Positions 9,428-19,070 of a stretch of 64,000 bases of DNA are shown one piece after another. Below the pieces are notes generated by a model, which worked only from the letters and a program-made list of their open reading frames with translations, did not search any database and was not told where the DNA came from. This DNA is from Vreelandella massiliensis. Its GTDB lineage: Bacteria; Pseudomonadota; Gammaproteobacteria; Pseudomonadales; Halomonadaceae. The stretch is taken from assembly GCF_900155385.1 (NCBI RefSeq), contig NZ_LT699744.1:665911-729910 (forward strand), read 5' to 3'. How positions within the stretch are numbered: position 1 is the first letter of the stretch; each line of letters begins with the position of its first letter. The translations under genes were made by a program, and so were the position numbers.

Positions 9428-10510
9428 ATGTTACTCCATTTGGCGAATTTCTTAGCGCAGTTTCAACCGGGCTTACAGGTGTTTAACTATTTGACGCTGC
9501 GCGTTATTTTAGCGTCTCTTACCGCACTCCTGCTCTGTTTATGGCTTGGTCCATGGGTAATTCGGCGCTTGGTGGAGGGGCAGATTGGCCAGGCGGTTCG
9601 TGATGATGGCCCACAGTCCCATTTGTCTAAAGCGGGCACGCCCACCATGGGCGGGGCGATGATTCTGATCGCCATTGCCTTGAGCACGCTGCTTTGGGGC
9701 GACCTGACTAACCACTATGTCTGGGTGGTGCTCGGCGTGACCCTTGGGTTTGGCGCCATTGGCTGGGTGGATGACTACCGCAAAGTCGTGGAGAAAAATC
9801 CCCGTGGCTTGCCGGCACGCTGGAAGTATTTCTGGCAGTCGGTGGTGGGGCTTGGCGCCGCTGCCGTGCTCTATCTCACCGCTGCGACACCGGTGGAAAC
9901 CAGTCTTTTACTCCCGGTGTTTAAAGATATTGTCATACCATTGGGCGTTTTTTATATCGTGTTGACCTATTTGGTCATCGTGGGCAGCTCCAACGCGGTG
10001 AACTTAACCGATGGTCTCGATGGCTTGGCCATTATGCCCACTGTTTTGGTGGCCATGGGGCTTTCAGTGTTTGCCTACGCCAGCGGCAATACCGTCTTTG
10101 CCAACTACCTGCACATTCCCTTCATCGCCGGCACCGGCGAACTGGCGGTTTTTTGCGCCACGATTGCAGGCGCTGGGCTCGGCTTTTTATGGTTTAACAC
10201 CTATCCCGCGCAAGTCTTTATGGGCGATGTGGGTGCGTTAGCGCTAGGCGCCGCGCTAGGGGTTGTCGCGGTGATTGTGCGCCAAGAGATCGTGCTTTTC
10301 ATCATGGGGGGCATCTTTGTCCTTGAGACTGTCTCCGTCATTTTGCAAGTGGGCTCTTACAAAATGACCGGGCGGCGTATCTTCCGTATGGCCCCTTTGC
10401 ACCACCATTACGAATTGAAAGGGTGGCCAGAGCCAAGGGTCATCGTACGTTTTTGGATTATCACCGTTGTGCTGGTGCTGCTTGGCTTGGCCACGCTCAA
10501 GATTCGCTAG
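9428..10510 (+). CDS. mraY: MraY, phospho-MurNAc-pentapeptide translocase
   Basis: This 360-residue polytopic membrane enzyme has about ten hydrophobic segments. It transfers phospho-MurNAc-pentapeptide to undecaprenyl phosphate to make lipid I. The signature segments are [10 protein letters not shown], the aspartate pair in [21 protein letters not shown], and the histidine-rich [15 protein letters not shown] near the C-terminus. The length is the same as E. coli MraY. The murD start follows immediately, its AGGAGG overlapping the mraY stop. Confidence 0.97.
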   Translation: MLLHLANFLAQFQPGLQVFNYLTLRVILASLTALLLCLWLGPWVIRRLVEGQIGQAVRDDGPQSHLSKAGTPTMGGAMILIAIALSTLLWGDLTNHYVWVVLGVTLGFGAIGWVDDYRKVVEKNPRGLPARWKYFWQSVVGLGAAAVLYLTAATPVETSLLLPVFKDIVIPLGVFYIVLTYLVIVGSSNAVNLTDGLDGLAIMPTVLVAMGLSVFAYASGNTVFANYLHIPFIAGTGELAVFCATIAGAGLGFLWFNTYPAQVFMGDVGALALGAALGVVAVIVRQEIVLFIMGGIFVLETVSVILQVGSYKMTGRRIFRMAPLHHHYELKGWPEPRVIVRFWIITVVLVLLGLATLKIR

Positions 10511-10519
10511 GAGGCCATG

Positions 10520-11917
10520 ATGATAGCCGTGCCAAAAGGCGCCACCGTGGTGGTGGGGCTAGGGATTTCAGGGCGTGCCATCTGTCGCCATTTGGCACGT
10601 CACGGTGTGCCTTTTGTGATTGCCGATACACGAACGCATCCGCCCGGGCTTGATGACGTCAAACGTGCGTATCCCGACGTGGCTATCCATTGCGGCCCGC
10701 TAACCGAGCTTGACCTTAGCCAAGTGAAAGAAGTGGTGGTAAGTCCTGGTGTCGATCCCCGCGCCCCCGGCCTTGACGCCTTGGCCGATGCAATCAACCC
10801 CAATACCGGTGAACCTCGCGTTGTGGGCGAAATCGCGCTTTTTGTGCGCGCGGCCACGGCACCCATTGCCGCGATCACCGGTTCCAATGCCAAATCGACC
10901 GTGACCACGCTACTGGGAGAAATGGCCTTAGCCTCAGGCGTAAACGCGGCGGTGGGCGGTAATCTAGGCACCCCGGCGCTCGATCTTTTGGCGCAGAAAC
11001 CCGAGTCAGAGCTGTATATTCTGGAGCTTTCCAGCTTCCAGCTCGAAACCACGCCCCAACTGGGCGCCAAGTGCGCGGCATTTCTTAATCTATGCGAAGA
11101 TCACCTGGATCGCCACGGCGATATGGCGACCTACCGTGCGGCGAAACAGCGTATTTTTTTCGCGGCTGAACATGCCGTGGTCAACGCCGACGACCCCAAT
11201 ACCTGGCCAGATGCCGCCAGTAACGTTGCGGATGTCACTTACTTTACGCATAAGGCGCCAACAGAGAGTGATCGGGAGTGGGGGCTGGGGAAAAGCGCGG
11301 GTGAACTCTGTTTGATGCAGGGCAAAACCCCTTGGCTGCCAGTGCGCGAGCTGGGTATGACCGGACGGCACAACCAGCTCAATGCATTGACGGCGTTAGC
11401 GATGGGGCGGCTGCTAGGCTTTGAACGTAAGGCAATGATCGATGTGTTGCGTCAATTTAATGGGTTGAAACATCGCAGCGAGTGGGTCGCCACGGTCAAT
11501 GGCGTGAGCTTTGTCAATGACTCAAAGGGCACCAACGTAGGGGCGACACTGGCGGCGATTGAGGGGATCGGCCCCACGCTTAGCGGCCAGCTTATTTTGC
11601 TCGCCGGGGGCGATGGTAAAGGGGCTGACTTCTCTCCTTTAGCTGACCCACTTGGGGTTTACGCACGCCAAGCGCTGCTATTTGGGCGTGACGCCCCCCG
11701 CCTTGAGGCCGCGTTAAACGCGCACGTGGAAACGCATCGCTTCGCCGGTTTAACCGAGGCACTGGAAGCGGCGGCAGGTGCCGCCAAGCCGGGCGATTGT
11801 GTGCTGCTGTCGCCGGCGTGCGCAAGTCTGGATCAATTTCCTAACTATCAGCGCCGGGGCGAGGTCTTTTGCCACTGGGTGAAAAAGTACGCTGCCTCTC
11901 AGCAGGAGCGTTTATGA
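10520..11917 (+). CDS. murD: MurD, UDP-MurNAc-L-Ala:D-glutamate ligase
   Basis: Two ATGs stand in tandem at 10517 and 10520. AGGAGG at 10509-10514 leaves only two bases before the first and five before the second, so I take the second (465 residues). The N-terminal Rossmann part starts ATVVVGLGISG. The ATP loop reads GSNAKST, with alanine at 124 before Lys125 where most Mur ligases have glycine. ELSSFQLETTP, EDHLDRH and the late LSPACASLDQF are intact. I recall a similar loop in pseudomonad MurD but cannot check it here. The stop overlaps ftsW by four bases. Confidence 0.96.
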   Translation: MIAVPKGATVVVGLGISGRAICRHLARHGVPFVIADTRTHPPGLDDVKRAYPDVAIHCGPLTELDLSQVKEVVVSPGVDPRAPGLDALADAINPNTGEPRVVGEIALFVRAATAPIAAITGSNAKSTVTTLLGEMALASGVNAAVGGNLGTPALDLLAQKPESELYILELSSFQLETTPQLGAKCAAFLNLCEDHLDRHGDMATYRAAKQRIFFAAEHAVVNADDPNTWPDAASNVADVTYFTHKAPTESDREWGLGKSAGELCLMQGKTPWLPVRELGMTGRHNQLNALTALAMGRLLGFERKAMIDVLRQFNGLKHRSEWVATVNGVSFVNDSKGTNVGATLAAIEGIGPTLSGQLILLAGGDGKGADFSPLADPLGVYARQALLFGRDAPRLEAALNAHVETHRFAGLTEALEAAAGAAKPGDCVLLSPACASLDQFPNYQRRGEVFCHWVKKYAASQQERL

Positions 11918-13098
11918 CCCTTTGGCTTAAGCGTTGGCAAACGACCCTTTCAGCGCGCGACTTGCCCTGTGATATTTGGCTTTTGATGGCGGCGATGGCG
12001 CTGGCGGCGTTGGGCTGGGTCATGGTCAGTTCGGCGTCGATCGGCCTGCTCGATAGTAGCTTTTACTATGTGCGCCAGCACGGCATTTTTCTCTTTTTGG
12101 CGATCCTGGCAACCCTTGCGGTGGTTAGCCTTCCCTTGGAAGCATGGCGGCAGAATGCCGGTTTGTTGATGCTTGCGACCCTATTTCTACTGGGGTTGGT
12201 GCTCTTTATTGGTCAGGAAATCAACGGCAGCAAGCGCTGGATTGCATTACCCGGGCCGTTTCCCAGTATCCAGGTGTCTGAATTCGGCAAGCTGGGCTTG
12301 GTGCTCTACATGGCGGCGTTTATGTCGCGTTTTACCTACGAATTACGCCGCCGCGCCTTAAGTGTATGGCGGCCGTTAGTGGTCTTGGCTTTGCCGGTCG
12401 GGCTCTTGCTTGCCGCGCCGGACTTTGGTGGCGCGGTGGTGTATAGCATTGCGGTGATTGGCATGCTGGTGATGGCCGGGGCTTCGATGTTTTTACTACT
12501 GCTAATAGGACTGCTGCTGGGTGGTGGGGCGGTGCTGCTAGTGGTCATAGAGCCGTACCGCCTGGCTCGCTGGACCAGCTTTCTCGACCCCTGGGCAGAT
12601 CAATTCGCTACCGGGTATCAGCTAACACAGGCGCTGATTGCCTTTGGTCGCGGCCATGTCACTGGCACCGGCCTGGGCAATAGCGTGCAGAAACTTCACT
12701 ATCTGCCCGAGGCGCATACCGACTTTATTTTCGCCGTCCTGGCAGAAGAGCTGGGGATGATCGGGGCTATTAGCTTGGTGCTACTTTTTACGCTGCTGAT
12801 TATACGGGCGTTATTGATTGCCCGGCGTGCCGAAATTGCCGGGCACCTTTTCGGTGCCTATGTGAGCTACGGGCTGAGCTTTATCATTGCCGCCCAGGCT
12901 TTTATCAATATGGCGGTGAGCTCCGGTTTGCTGCCGACCAAAGGATTGACGCTGCCGCTTATCAGCTATGGCGGCTCTAGCCTGCTGGTGACAGGCATCA
13001 TGGTTGGACTGTTGCTGCGCCCCGATGTTGAACCCCGCCGACAGCCCCGGCGTAAGCCCACTCCCTATAAAGCGCGTCGCGAGCCGCGCCTTTCTTAG
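11914..13098 (+). CDS. ftsW: FtsW, septal SEDS peptidoglycan glycosyltransferase
   Basis: This 394-residue SEDS-family protein starts at the ATG at 11914 behind AGGAGCG, overlapping the murD stop as ATGA. It has about ten membrane segments. The recognisable parts are INGSKRWIALPGPFPSIQVSEF, the GYQLTQALIAFGRGHVTGTGLGNSVQK loop, the EAHTDFIFAVLAEELG segment and LPLISYGGSSL near the end. FtsW polymerises glycan strands and pairs with FtsI, encoded in the same cluster. The C-terminal tail is basic (RRQPRRKP). Its place beside murG is the standard one. Confidence 0.96.
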   Translation: MTLWLKRWQTTLSARDLPCDIWLLMAAMALAALGWVMVSSASIGLLDSSFYYVRQHGIFLFLAILATLAVVSLPLEAWRQNAGLLMLATLFLLGLVLFIGQEINGSKRWIALPGPFPSIQVSEFGKLGLVLYMAAFMSRFTYELRRRALSVWRPLVVLALPVGLLLAAPDFGGAVVYSIAVIGMLVMAGASMFLLLLIGLLLGGGAVLLVVIEPYRLARWTSFLDPWADQFATGYQLTQALIAFGRGHVTGTGLGNSVQKLHYLPEAHTDFIFAVLAEELGMIGAISLVLLFTLLIIRALLIARRAEIAGHLFGAYVSYGLSFIIAAQAFINMAVSSGLLPTKGLTLPLISYGGSSLLVTGIMVGLLLRPDVEPRRQPRRKPTPYKARREPRLS

Positions 13099-13148
13099 AC
13101 GGGGAACGAGCAAGTGGTCGCGAAACAAAACCAAGGAGCCGCGAGATA

Positions 13149-14243
13149 ATGACGGCGTGTCAACGTGTATTAATCATGGCGGGAGGCACCGGTGGCCACG
13201 TGATCCCGGCGCTTTCGCTGGCAAGGGCGCTGAAAGCGCAAAATGTGGAAGTTCAGTGGCTAGGGAGCCCCAGGGGGATTGAAAACCAACTGGTTCCCGA
13301 TGCGGGGATACCGCTGCATCAATTGCGTATCAGCGGTCTGCGGGGTAACGGTGTGGGCGGTTGGCTTAAAGCGCCGATCAATATTGCCCGCGCGGTATGG
13401 CAGGCGCGTGCCATCATACGCCGCTTTCGTCCCGATGTGGTGGTGGGGCTTGGCGGCTTTGCCAGTGGCCCCGGCGGCATTGCCGCTTGGTTGAGCCGTA
13501 CACCCCTTGTCATCCATGAGCAAAACGCCGTTGCCGGGCTAACAAATCGCACGCTGTCACGTTTGGCAAAGCGCACCTATGCCGCATTCCCGCAAGCCTT
13601 TGGCCAGCGCGCCGAGGTGATTGGTAACCCGGTGCGAGCGGATATTGCCGCACTGGGAGAAACGCCTCGTCAGGCGGAGGAAATGCGCTCGCGGCGGTTA
13701 CGCCTTTTAATCGTAGGTGGGTCATTGGGGGCCGTCGCGTTAAATGAGCGCCTGCCGCCGGCCTTAGCCAAAATAGACCCGGCGCAACGTCCCGACGTCT
13801 GGCATCAGGCCGGCAAAAATCGCGATGAAGCCACCCGGGCGGCGTATCAGGCGCAAGGCGTCGAGGCCAGGGTAAGCCCTTTTATCGACGATATGGCCGA
13901 GGCTTACGACTGGGCGGATCTCGTGGTTTGTCGTTCAGGGGCGTTGACGGTGGCAGAGTTGGCGGCGGCGGCGAAGCCCGCGCTGTTTGTGCCGTTTCCT
14001 TTTGCGGTGGATGATCATCAGCGTATTAATGCTCAAGTGTTGGTCGAAGCAAACGCTGCCGTTTGTGTGGTGCAGTCGGCATTGACCGAGGCAAGACTTG
14101 ACCAAGAGCTAAGTCACTTATTGAGCCCTGATGTGCTTGCCTCAATGGCGGCAAACGCACGTCAAGGCGCCTATCTCGATGCGACCGAGCGGCTAATGCA
14201 AGGCTGTTTGACACTTGCCCAGAAGGAGAGTGTGCGTGACTGA
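13149..14243 (+). CDS. murG: MurG, lipid II-forming GlcNAc transferase
   Basis: This 364-residue GT-B glycosyltransferase adds GlcNAc from UDP-GlcNAc to lipid I on the inner face of the membrane. The N-terminal loop [36 protein letters not shown], the second-domain loop [12 protein letters not shown] and [15 protein letters not shown] are all characteristic. The ATG at 13149 follows CCAAGGAGCCGCGAGATA. The 50-base gap from ftsW is one of the larger gaps in this cluster. The 3' end overlaps murC by eight bases. Confidence 0.97.
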   Translation: MTACQRVLIMAGGTGGHVIPALSLARALKAQNVEVQWLGSPRGIENQLVPDAGIPLHQLRISGLRGNGVGGWLKAPINIARAVWQARAIIRRFRPDVVVGLGGFASGPGGIAAWLSRTPLVIHEQNAVAGLTNRTLSRLAKRTYAAFPQAFGQRAEVIGNPVRADIAALGETPRQAEEMRSRRLRLLIVGGSLGAVALNERLPPALAKIDPAQRPDVWHQAGKNRDEATRAAYQAQGVEARVSPFIDDMAEAYDWADLVVCRSGALTVAELAAAAKPALFVPFPFAVDDHQRINAQVLVEANAAVCVVQSALTEARLDQELSHLLSPDVLASMAANARQGAYLDATERLMQGCLTLAQKESVRD

Positions 14244-15702
14244 CATAACCCCCCAAGCCCCTAAGCCGCGCCGTGTTAATGGCCCCGGTATGCGCCGAAT
14301 CCAACGCATTCATTTCGTTGGCATTGGAGGCGCGGGCATGTGCGGTATCGCCGAAGTACTGGCGAATCAAGGCTATCAAGTGAGCGGAAGCGATCTTAAG
14401 GCGTCGCCTGTGGTCGAACGTTTGCGTCAATGCGGTGTCAGCGTCGCCATCGGCCATGCTCGTGAGCACGTTGAAGGAGCCGATGTGGTCGTGGTCTCCA
14501 GCGCCATTGATGCCACCAATCCAGAAATTGACTGGGCGCACGAGCATCGTGTGCCCGTGGTCCGTCGAGCGGAAATGCTCGCTGAATTAATGCGCTTTCG
14601 CCACGGTATCGCGGTGGCCGGCACCCACGGAAAAACCACCACGACGAGTATTACAGCGACGCTCCTCGCTGAAGGAGGGCTTGATCCCACCTTTGTCATT
14701 GGCGGCAAGTTGACCAGTGCGGGAACGAATGCGCGCCTAGGGGAGGGTGATTACCTGGTGGCCGAAGCGGACGAGTCGGATGCTTCGTTTTTACACCTGC
14801 AGCCGATGGTGTCGATTGTGACCAATATCGATGCCGACCACATGGCGACCTATGGCGGCGATTTCGAGCGCTTAAAAAGCACCTTCATCGAGTTTTTGCA
14901 CAACCTGCCTTTTTACGGGCTCGCCGTCTTGTGTATCGATGATGCGCATGTCCGTCAGCTGTGCGATCAGGTAAAACGCCAGTTTGTCACCTACGGCTTT
15001 GATGCGGATGCAGATTACCGCATCGCCAACTTTTCCCAGCAAGGGGGGGAAGTGACCTTTACCGCGCTGCGCCCTGGGGATGCCGCGCCGCTTGACGTTC
15101 GTTTGGCGATGCCGGGACGCCACAATGCGCTCAACGCCATGGCGGCTATCGTCGTAGCGACCGACGCCGGCGTCAGTGATGACGCGATTTTGCGCGGGCT
15201 TTCAAGCTTTGCCGGCGTGGGGCGGCGTTTTCAGGTTCATGGCCATTTCCCCTCACCCCAGCAAGAGGGTGAGATCATGCTGGTGGACGACTACGGCCAC
15301 CACCCCCGCGAAGTGGACATGATTATTCAAGCCGTGCGCGCGGGATGGCCGGAGCGCCGCCTGGTCATGCTCTATCAACCGCACCGCTACACTCGCACGC
15401 GCGATCTTTATGAAGATTTTGTCCGCGTGCTTTCCCAGGTGGATACGCTGGTATTGCTGGATGTCTACAGCGCCGGCGAAGCCGTGATTCCCGGCGCTGA
15501 AGGACGAACGCTTGCCGGCTCCATCCGCCAGCGCGGCGAGGTAGACCCGATCTTTGTCGAGGACAAGCAGGAGCTGCCCGGGTTATTGAAAAACATACTT
15601 CGCCCGGGTGACATTTTGATCACGCAAGGGGCGGGGGATGTCGGGGGGATTTCCCTGCGTCTTGCGGCATCGAAGCTTTCGTTTGATGAGGTGGCGTTGT
15701 GA
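14236..15702 (+). CDS. murC: MurC, UDP-MurNAc:L-alanine ligase
   Basis: I start this 488-residue ligase at the GTG at 14236, six to twelve bases after AAGGAGAG (14223-14230). The open frame extends seven codons further upstream but lacks a better start. The N-terminal nucleotide loop is [15 protein letters not shown]. The ATP loop is [10 protein letters not shown] with Lys133. [23 protein letters not shown] and [12 protein letters not shown] match MurC. It makes the first amino-acid addition to UDP-MurNAc. Overlaps with murG and ddl suggest one translationally coupled block. Confidence 0.97.
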   Translation: MTDITPQAPKPRRVNGPGMRRIQRIHFVGIGGAGMCGIAEVLANQGYQVSGSDLKASPVVERLRQCGVSVAIGHAREHVEGADVVVVSSAIDATNPEIDWAHEHRVPVVRRAEMLAELMRFRHGIAVAGTHGKTTTTSITATLLAEGGLDPTFVIGGKLTSAGTNARLGEGDYLVAEADESDASFLHLQPMVSIVTNIDADHMATYGGDFERLKSTFIEFLHNLPFYGLAVLCIDDAHVRQLCDQVKRQFVTYGFDADADYRIANFSQQGGEVTFTALRPGDAAPLDVRLAMPGRHNALNAMAAIVVATDAGVSDDAILRGLSSFAGVGRRFQVHGHFPSPQQEGEIMLVDDYGHHPREVDMIIQAVRAGWPERRLVMLYQPHRYTRTRDLYEDFVRVLSQVDTLVLLDVYSAGEAVIPGAEGRTLAGSIRQRGEVDPIFVEDKQELPGLLKNILRPGDILITQGAGDVGGISLRLAASKLSFDEVAL

Positions 15703-16667
15703 GTGAATCGTTGTCGGCACACAAAATGCGCCAAGAGAGCGTGGTGGTGGTTTATGGCGGACTCTCGTCAGAGCGCGAGGTTTCGCTGAAAAGTGGCGCG
15801 GCCGTTCTGGCAGCGCTCAAACGCCAAGGCCTCAATGTGGTGGGGTATGACCCGCGCGAGAGAGGGTTGACCGGCTTGGAGCAGCTAGCGCCCGATAAAG
15901 TATTCATCGCGCTCCATGGTCGCGGCGGCGAAGATGGGGCATTACAAGGTGCGCTTGAGCTTTTGGGGATTCCTTACACCGGTAGCGGTGTGATGGCGTC
16001 TGCACTGGGGATGGACAAACAGCGCACGAAGCTCGTCTGGCAAGCGCTTGACCTGCCCACGCCGGAAAGCGTCATTCTGGATGAGCACTGCGACTGGGCC
16101 GGTGTCGCTGAGCGCTTGGGGCTGCCGCTGATTGTCAAACCGGTGCATGAAGGTTCCACGCTTGGGATCAATATTGTTCGCTCAAAAGAGGCGCTGATAT
16201 CAGCTTATCATGAGGCGGCACGCTTTGATGCGCAGGTTATGGCCGAGCGCTTTGTCGTGGGCGAAGAGTACACAGTGGCGCTGCTGGCGGGTAACGCCCT
16301 GCCTGCCATTCGCGTTGAGGTGCCCGGCGGATTTTACGACTACGAAGCCAAATACCTCTCCAACACCACGCAGTACCACTTGCCCTGCGGCCTTTCAGCG
16401 GCCGACGAGGCCGAGCTCTCGGCCCTGTGTCAGCGTGCTTTCGCCGCGATTGGGGGCTCGGGATGGGGGCGGGTCGATGTGATGCGGGACAACGAGGGTA
16501 AATTTTGGCTTCTTGAGGTTAACACCGTGCCGGGGATGACCGATCACAGCCTGGTGCCGCAAGCGGCGGCTTACGCGGGCATCGGCTTTGATCAACTCGT
16601 CCTCGATATCTTGGCCACCGCAAAGCGCGCCGACAATGCCGTATTGGGTGGCCATGAAACGGCGTAA
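15699..16667 (+). CDS. ddl: D-alanine--D-alanine ligase (DdlB type)
   Basis: This 322-residue ATP-grasp ligase supplies D-Ala-D-Ala for MurF. It uses GTG at 15699, overlapping the murC stop, with GAGG seven bases upstream. The segments [57 protein letters not shown] and [14 protein letters not shown] cover the substrate and ATP/magnesium sites. The position between murC and ftsQ is that of ddlB in E. coli. The reading frame runs 14 bases into ftsQ. Confidence 0.97.
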   Translation: MSESLSAHKMRQESVVVVYGGLSSEREVSLKSGAAVLAALKRQGLNVVGYDPRERGLTGLEQLAPDKVFIALHGRGGEDGALQGALELLGIPYTGSGVMASALGMDKQRTKLVWQALDLPTPESVILDEHCDWAGVAERLGLPLIVKPVHEGSTLGINIVRSKEALISAYHEAARFDAQVMAERFVVGEEYTVALLAGNALPAIRVEVPGGFYDYEAKYLSNTTQYHLPCGLSAADEAELSALCQRAFAAIGGSGWGRVDVMRDNEGKFWLLEVNTVPGMTDHSLVPQAAAYAGIGFDQLVLDILATAKRADNAVLGGHETA

Positions 16668-17367
16668 TGCCTGGTTTGGCCTTTTGCTATTGGTGCTGCT
16701 TATCGGCGCTGGAGGCCGCGCGCTTTGGCTATGGTTAGACCGGCCGGTGGAGCGAGTCTCAATCCGGGGGGAGTGGGAGTACGTCAGCGCCGAGTATTTG
16801 CGTACGCAGCTTGCGCCGCTGGTTCGCAATGCGACTTGGCTCTCGGTGGATCTGGGTGAGCTTAGAGATGGCGCGCTGGATATTGGCTGGCTTTATGAAG
16901 CTCGTGTCTCTAGGGAGTGGCCCAACACTTTGGTATTTGAGCTAATCGAACAGGAACCCATCGCGCGCTGGAATGATGATTTCCTACTCAATCCCGAAGG
17001 GAAGCCTTTTGCCTTTGCTCCCCTAGAGGCGCCGGCCGATCTGCCCGATTTGGCGGGGCCTGTGGGGAGCAGTGAAGAGGTGTTGGACTATTATCAGTCG
17101 CTTACGCCGCGTTTTTCACGCTTATCGTTAACCCTGCAGCAGTTGCGTTTGGAGCCTCGCGGGGCGTGGCGGCTACAAATCAATGATGATACTTGGATTA
17201 TGCTGGGTCGGCGCCAGCATGATATTCGCTTGGCACGCCTGGCGGCCTCTTGGCAGCGCGAACTGCACCGTTTTACCGATGCCATTCGCTATATCGATCT
17301 GCGTTACCCCAATGGGGTGGCGGTTTCTTGGCATGGCGAAGAGACGTTTGACGCAACGGTTGAATAA
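16654..17367 (+). CDS. ftsQ: FtsQ, septal POTRA-domain protein
   Basis: This 237-residue bitopic protein begins [18 protein letters not shown], with a membrane segment at about residues 8-28. A POTRA-like domain follows (PVERVSIRGEWEYVSAEYLR), then the beta-rich FtsQ domain (WLYEARVSREWPNTLVFELIEQEPIARW). It links early and late divisome proteins and binds FtsB and FtsL. I chose the ATG at 16654 for its fit to the family, although GGGTGG sits very close to it. In most relatives ftsA follows almost at once. Here a 383-base gap follows. Confidence 0.94.
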   Translation: MKRRNAWFGLLLLVLLIGAGGRALWLWLDRPVERVSIRGEWEYVSAEYLRTQLAPLVRNATWLSVDLGELRDGALDIGWLYEARVSREWPNTLVFELIEQEPIARWNDDFLLNPEGKPFAFAPLEAPADLPDLAGPVGSSEEVLDYYQSLTPRFSRLSLTLQQLRLEPRGAWRLQINDDTWIMLGRRQHDIRLARLAASWQRELHRFTDAIRYIDLRYPNGVAVSWHGEETFDATVE

Positions 17368-17471
17368 TTTTGAAAGGCAAACGCTGATTAACGCAACGTC
17401 GTTTTGGGCACTTCGCGGCGTTGTGCACTCTTTTGTCAAACTCTCCCCTATTCGTGACGATTTGCCCGCAG

Positions 17472-17495
17472 CTAAGAGAGTACCTAAGAGAGTAC
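17472..17495. repeat. Perfect 12-bp tandem duplication upstream of ftsA
   Basis: CTAAGAGAGTAC occurs twice in direct succession (17472-17483 and 17484-17495). It lies in the ftsQ-ftsA spacer, about 255 bases before the ftsA start. It may be a duplicated protein-binding site or a chance slippage product. Confidence 0.8.
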
Positions 17496-17608
17496 GCTTA
17501 AACTTTTTAATCACTTTCAAAGCGGGGAATGCAAAAGTGAGCGGTTGCCAACGTGGAAACCGCCTTATTTGGGGTTTAAATTATGTCGCCAGCGCAGTAT
17601 TGTGGCGC

Positions 17609-17622
17609 ATAACGATCGTTAT
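17609..17622. promoter_or_regulatory. 14-bp perfect palindrome upstream of ftsA
   Basis: ATAACGATCGTTAT reads identically on both strands. It lies about 130 bases before the ftsA start in the unusual ftsQ-ftsA spacer. The form suits a dimeric DNA-binding protein, but I recognise no known operator. Confidence 0.45.
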
Positions 17623-17750
17623 ATCCGCACCACTGCGATACCATGCGTTTTTGTATAGCCTAATTAACCTTGGTGGCGTATATCGCCCCATGGTGTAAGT
17701 AACGCTTTTGACTCTTTGCAACTCGTAGCGATAAGGAGATATCCCGACTC

Positions 17751-19037
17751 ATGGCAGGTTCACCAAACGTATCCAATATGGTGGTCGGGTTGGACATAGG
17801 AACGTCCAAGGTAGTGGCTATTGTCGGGCAGCCGACGGATGATGGCGGCATCGAGATTGCCGGCATCGGCTCGCACCCCTCAAGGGGAATGAAACGCGGC
17901 GTGGTGATCAATATCGAGTCCACGGTTCAGTCAATCCAGCGCGCCGTTGAAGAAGCAGAGCTCATGGCGGGATGCGACATTCACTCGGTTTATGTCGGCG
18001 TGGCGGGAAGTCATATCAGCTCGATGAACTCTGACGGCGTCGTGGCGATTAAAGATCGCGAAGTAACGACCTCAGATATTGACCGCGTGATCGACTCGGC
18101 GCGGGCCCGGGCGATTTCTGAAGGGCAGCGCGTGCTGCACGTTTTGCCACAGGAGTTTGCCATCGACGCGCAAGGCGGTATTAGAGAGCCACTAGGCATG
18201 TCAGGCGTGCGCTTGGAGGCTCAGGTCCACCTAGTGACCGCGGCGCTTAACGCCGTACAGAATATCGAGAAGTGTGTGCGCCGCTGTGGGCTGGAAATTG
18301 ACGCGATTATTCTTGAGCAGCTCGCCTCCAGTATGGCGGTGCTAACAGAAGATGAGCGTGAACTCGGTGTTTGCATGGTCGACATCGGTGGCGGCACCAC
18401 CGATATGGCCATCTTTACCGAAGGCGCGATTCGGCACACGGCGGTCATTCCCATCGCGGGCGACCAGGTGACAAACGATATCGCCATGGCGCTGCGTACA
18501 CCGACCCAGCATGCCGAAGAGATCAAGGTAAAGTACGCCTGCGCATTGACCCAGCTTGCGGCAAGCGATGAAATGATTAAAGTGCCTAGCGTTGGAGATC
18601 GCCCCGCGCGGGATCTTTCACGCCAATCCCTGGCTGAAGTGGTCGAGCCGCGTTATGAAGAACTTTTTACCCTGGTGCGCGACGAATTACGGCGCAGCGG
18701 TTATGAGGACATGGTGGCGGCAGGGATTGTTCTAACCGGCGGCACATCGCGGATGGAAGGGGTCAGCGAACTGGCGGAAGAGATCTTCCACATGCCAGTG
18801 CGGATTGCCTGTCCGCAAAATGTCAAAGGGCTATCCGATGTCGTTCGCAACCCTATTTATGCGACGGGGGTGGGGTTATTGCACTACGCTTTGCAAGAAG
18901 CACGTCACGGACACCAGCGTGAAGGCCAAAGTATTAAAGGAACCGTGGGGGGTCGCCATGATGGGGCGCGACGCGAATTAACAAAGGACAGCTCGCCATT
19001 AGTAAAAATTAAGGGCTGGTTCAAAGGAAATTTCTGA
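17751..19037 (+). CDS. ftsA: FtsA, actin-like membrane tether for FtsZ
   Basis: This 428-residue protein starts at the ATG at 17751, 12 bases after the AAGGAG at 17733-17738. The actin-fold phosphate loops are VVGLDIGTSKVVAIVG and VCMVDIGGGTTDMAIF. GIVLTGGTSRMEGV is the adenosine motif, and the 1C-domain region carries SVYVGVAGSHI. The extreme C-terminus (KIKGWFKGNF) is the amphipathic membrane-targeting helix. FtsA anchors the Z-ring and recruits later divisome proteins. It is separated from ftsQ by a long spacer and from ftsZ by 33 bases, so ftsA-ftsZ may form a separate transcription unit. Confidence 0.97.
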   Translation: MAGSPNVSNMVVGLDIGTSKVVAIVGQPTDDGGIEIAGIGSHPSRGMKRGVVINIESTVQSIQRAVEEAELMAGCDIHSVYVGVAGSHISSMNSDGVVAIKDREVTTSDIDRVIDSARARAISEGQRVLHVLPQEFAIDAQGGIREPLGMSGVRLEAQVHLVTAALNAVQNIEKCVRRCGLEIDAIILEQLASSMAVLTEDERELGVCMVDIGGGTTDMAIFTEGAIRHTAVIPIAGDQVTNDIAMALRTPTQHAEEIKVKYACALTQLAASDEMIKVPSVGDRPARDLSRQSLAEVVEPRYEELFTLVRDELRRSGYEDMVAAGIVLTGGTSRMEGVSELAEEIFHMPVRIACPQNVKGLSDVVRNPIYATGVGLLHYALQEARHGHQREGQSIKGTVGGRHDGARRELTKDSSPLVKIKGWFKGNF

Positions 19038-19070
19038 CAGGGCCGCAAGCGCGGTTCAGGAGAAGGGGCT

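Larger units (their letters stand above)
17368..17750 (+). other. Long ftsQ-ftsA intergenic region, probably regulatory
   Basis: These 383 bases are poorer in G+C than the flanking genes. An open frame through part of the region looks like a shadow of ftsQ continuing past its stop and resembles nothing I know. The region holds a perfect 12-base tandem duplication (17472-17495), an imperfect 23-base inverted repeat (GCGGTT 17541-17546 with AACCGC 17558-17563, plus an inner CCA/TGG pairing), and a perfect 14-base palindrome (17609-17622). I could not find a clean sigma-70 pair; TTGACT at 17708-17713 has no convincing -10. AAGGAG at 17733-17738 serves ftsA. A promoter for ftsAZ here is likely but unproven. 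Confidence 0.6.

Noticed and set aside
17183..17698. Open frame of 171 codons spanning the end of ftsQ and the spacer
   Set aside because: More than a third is a shadow of ftsQ, the rest resembles no known protein, and no ribosome site supports an internal start.
17708..17736. TTGACT with ATAAGG as an ftsA promoter
   Set aside because: The predicted start would fall downstream of the ftsA shine-dalgarno, and the -10 match is poor.
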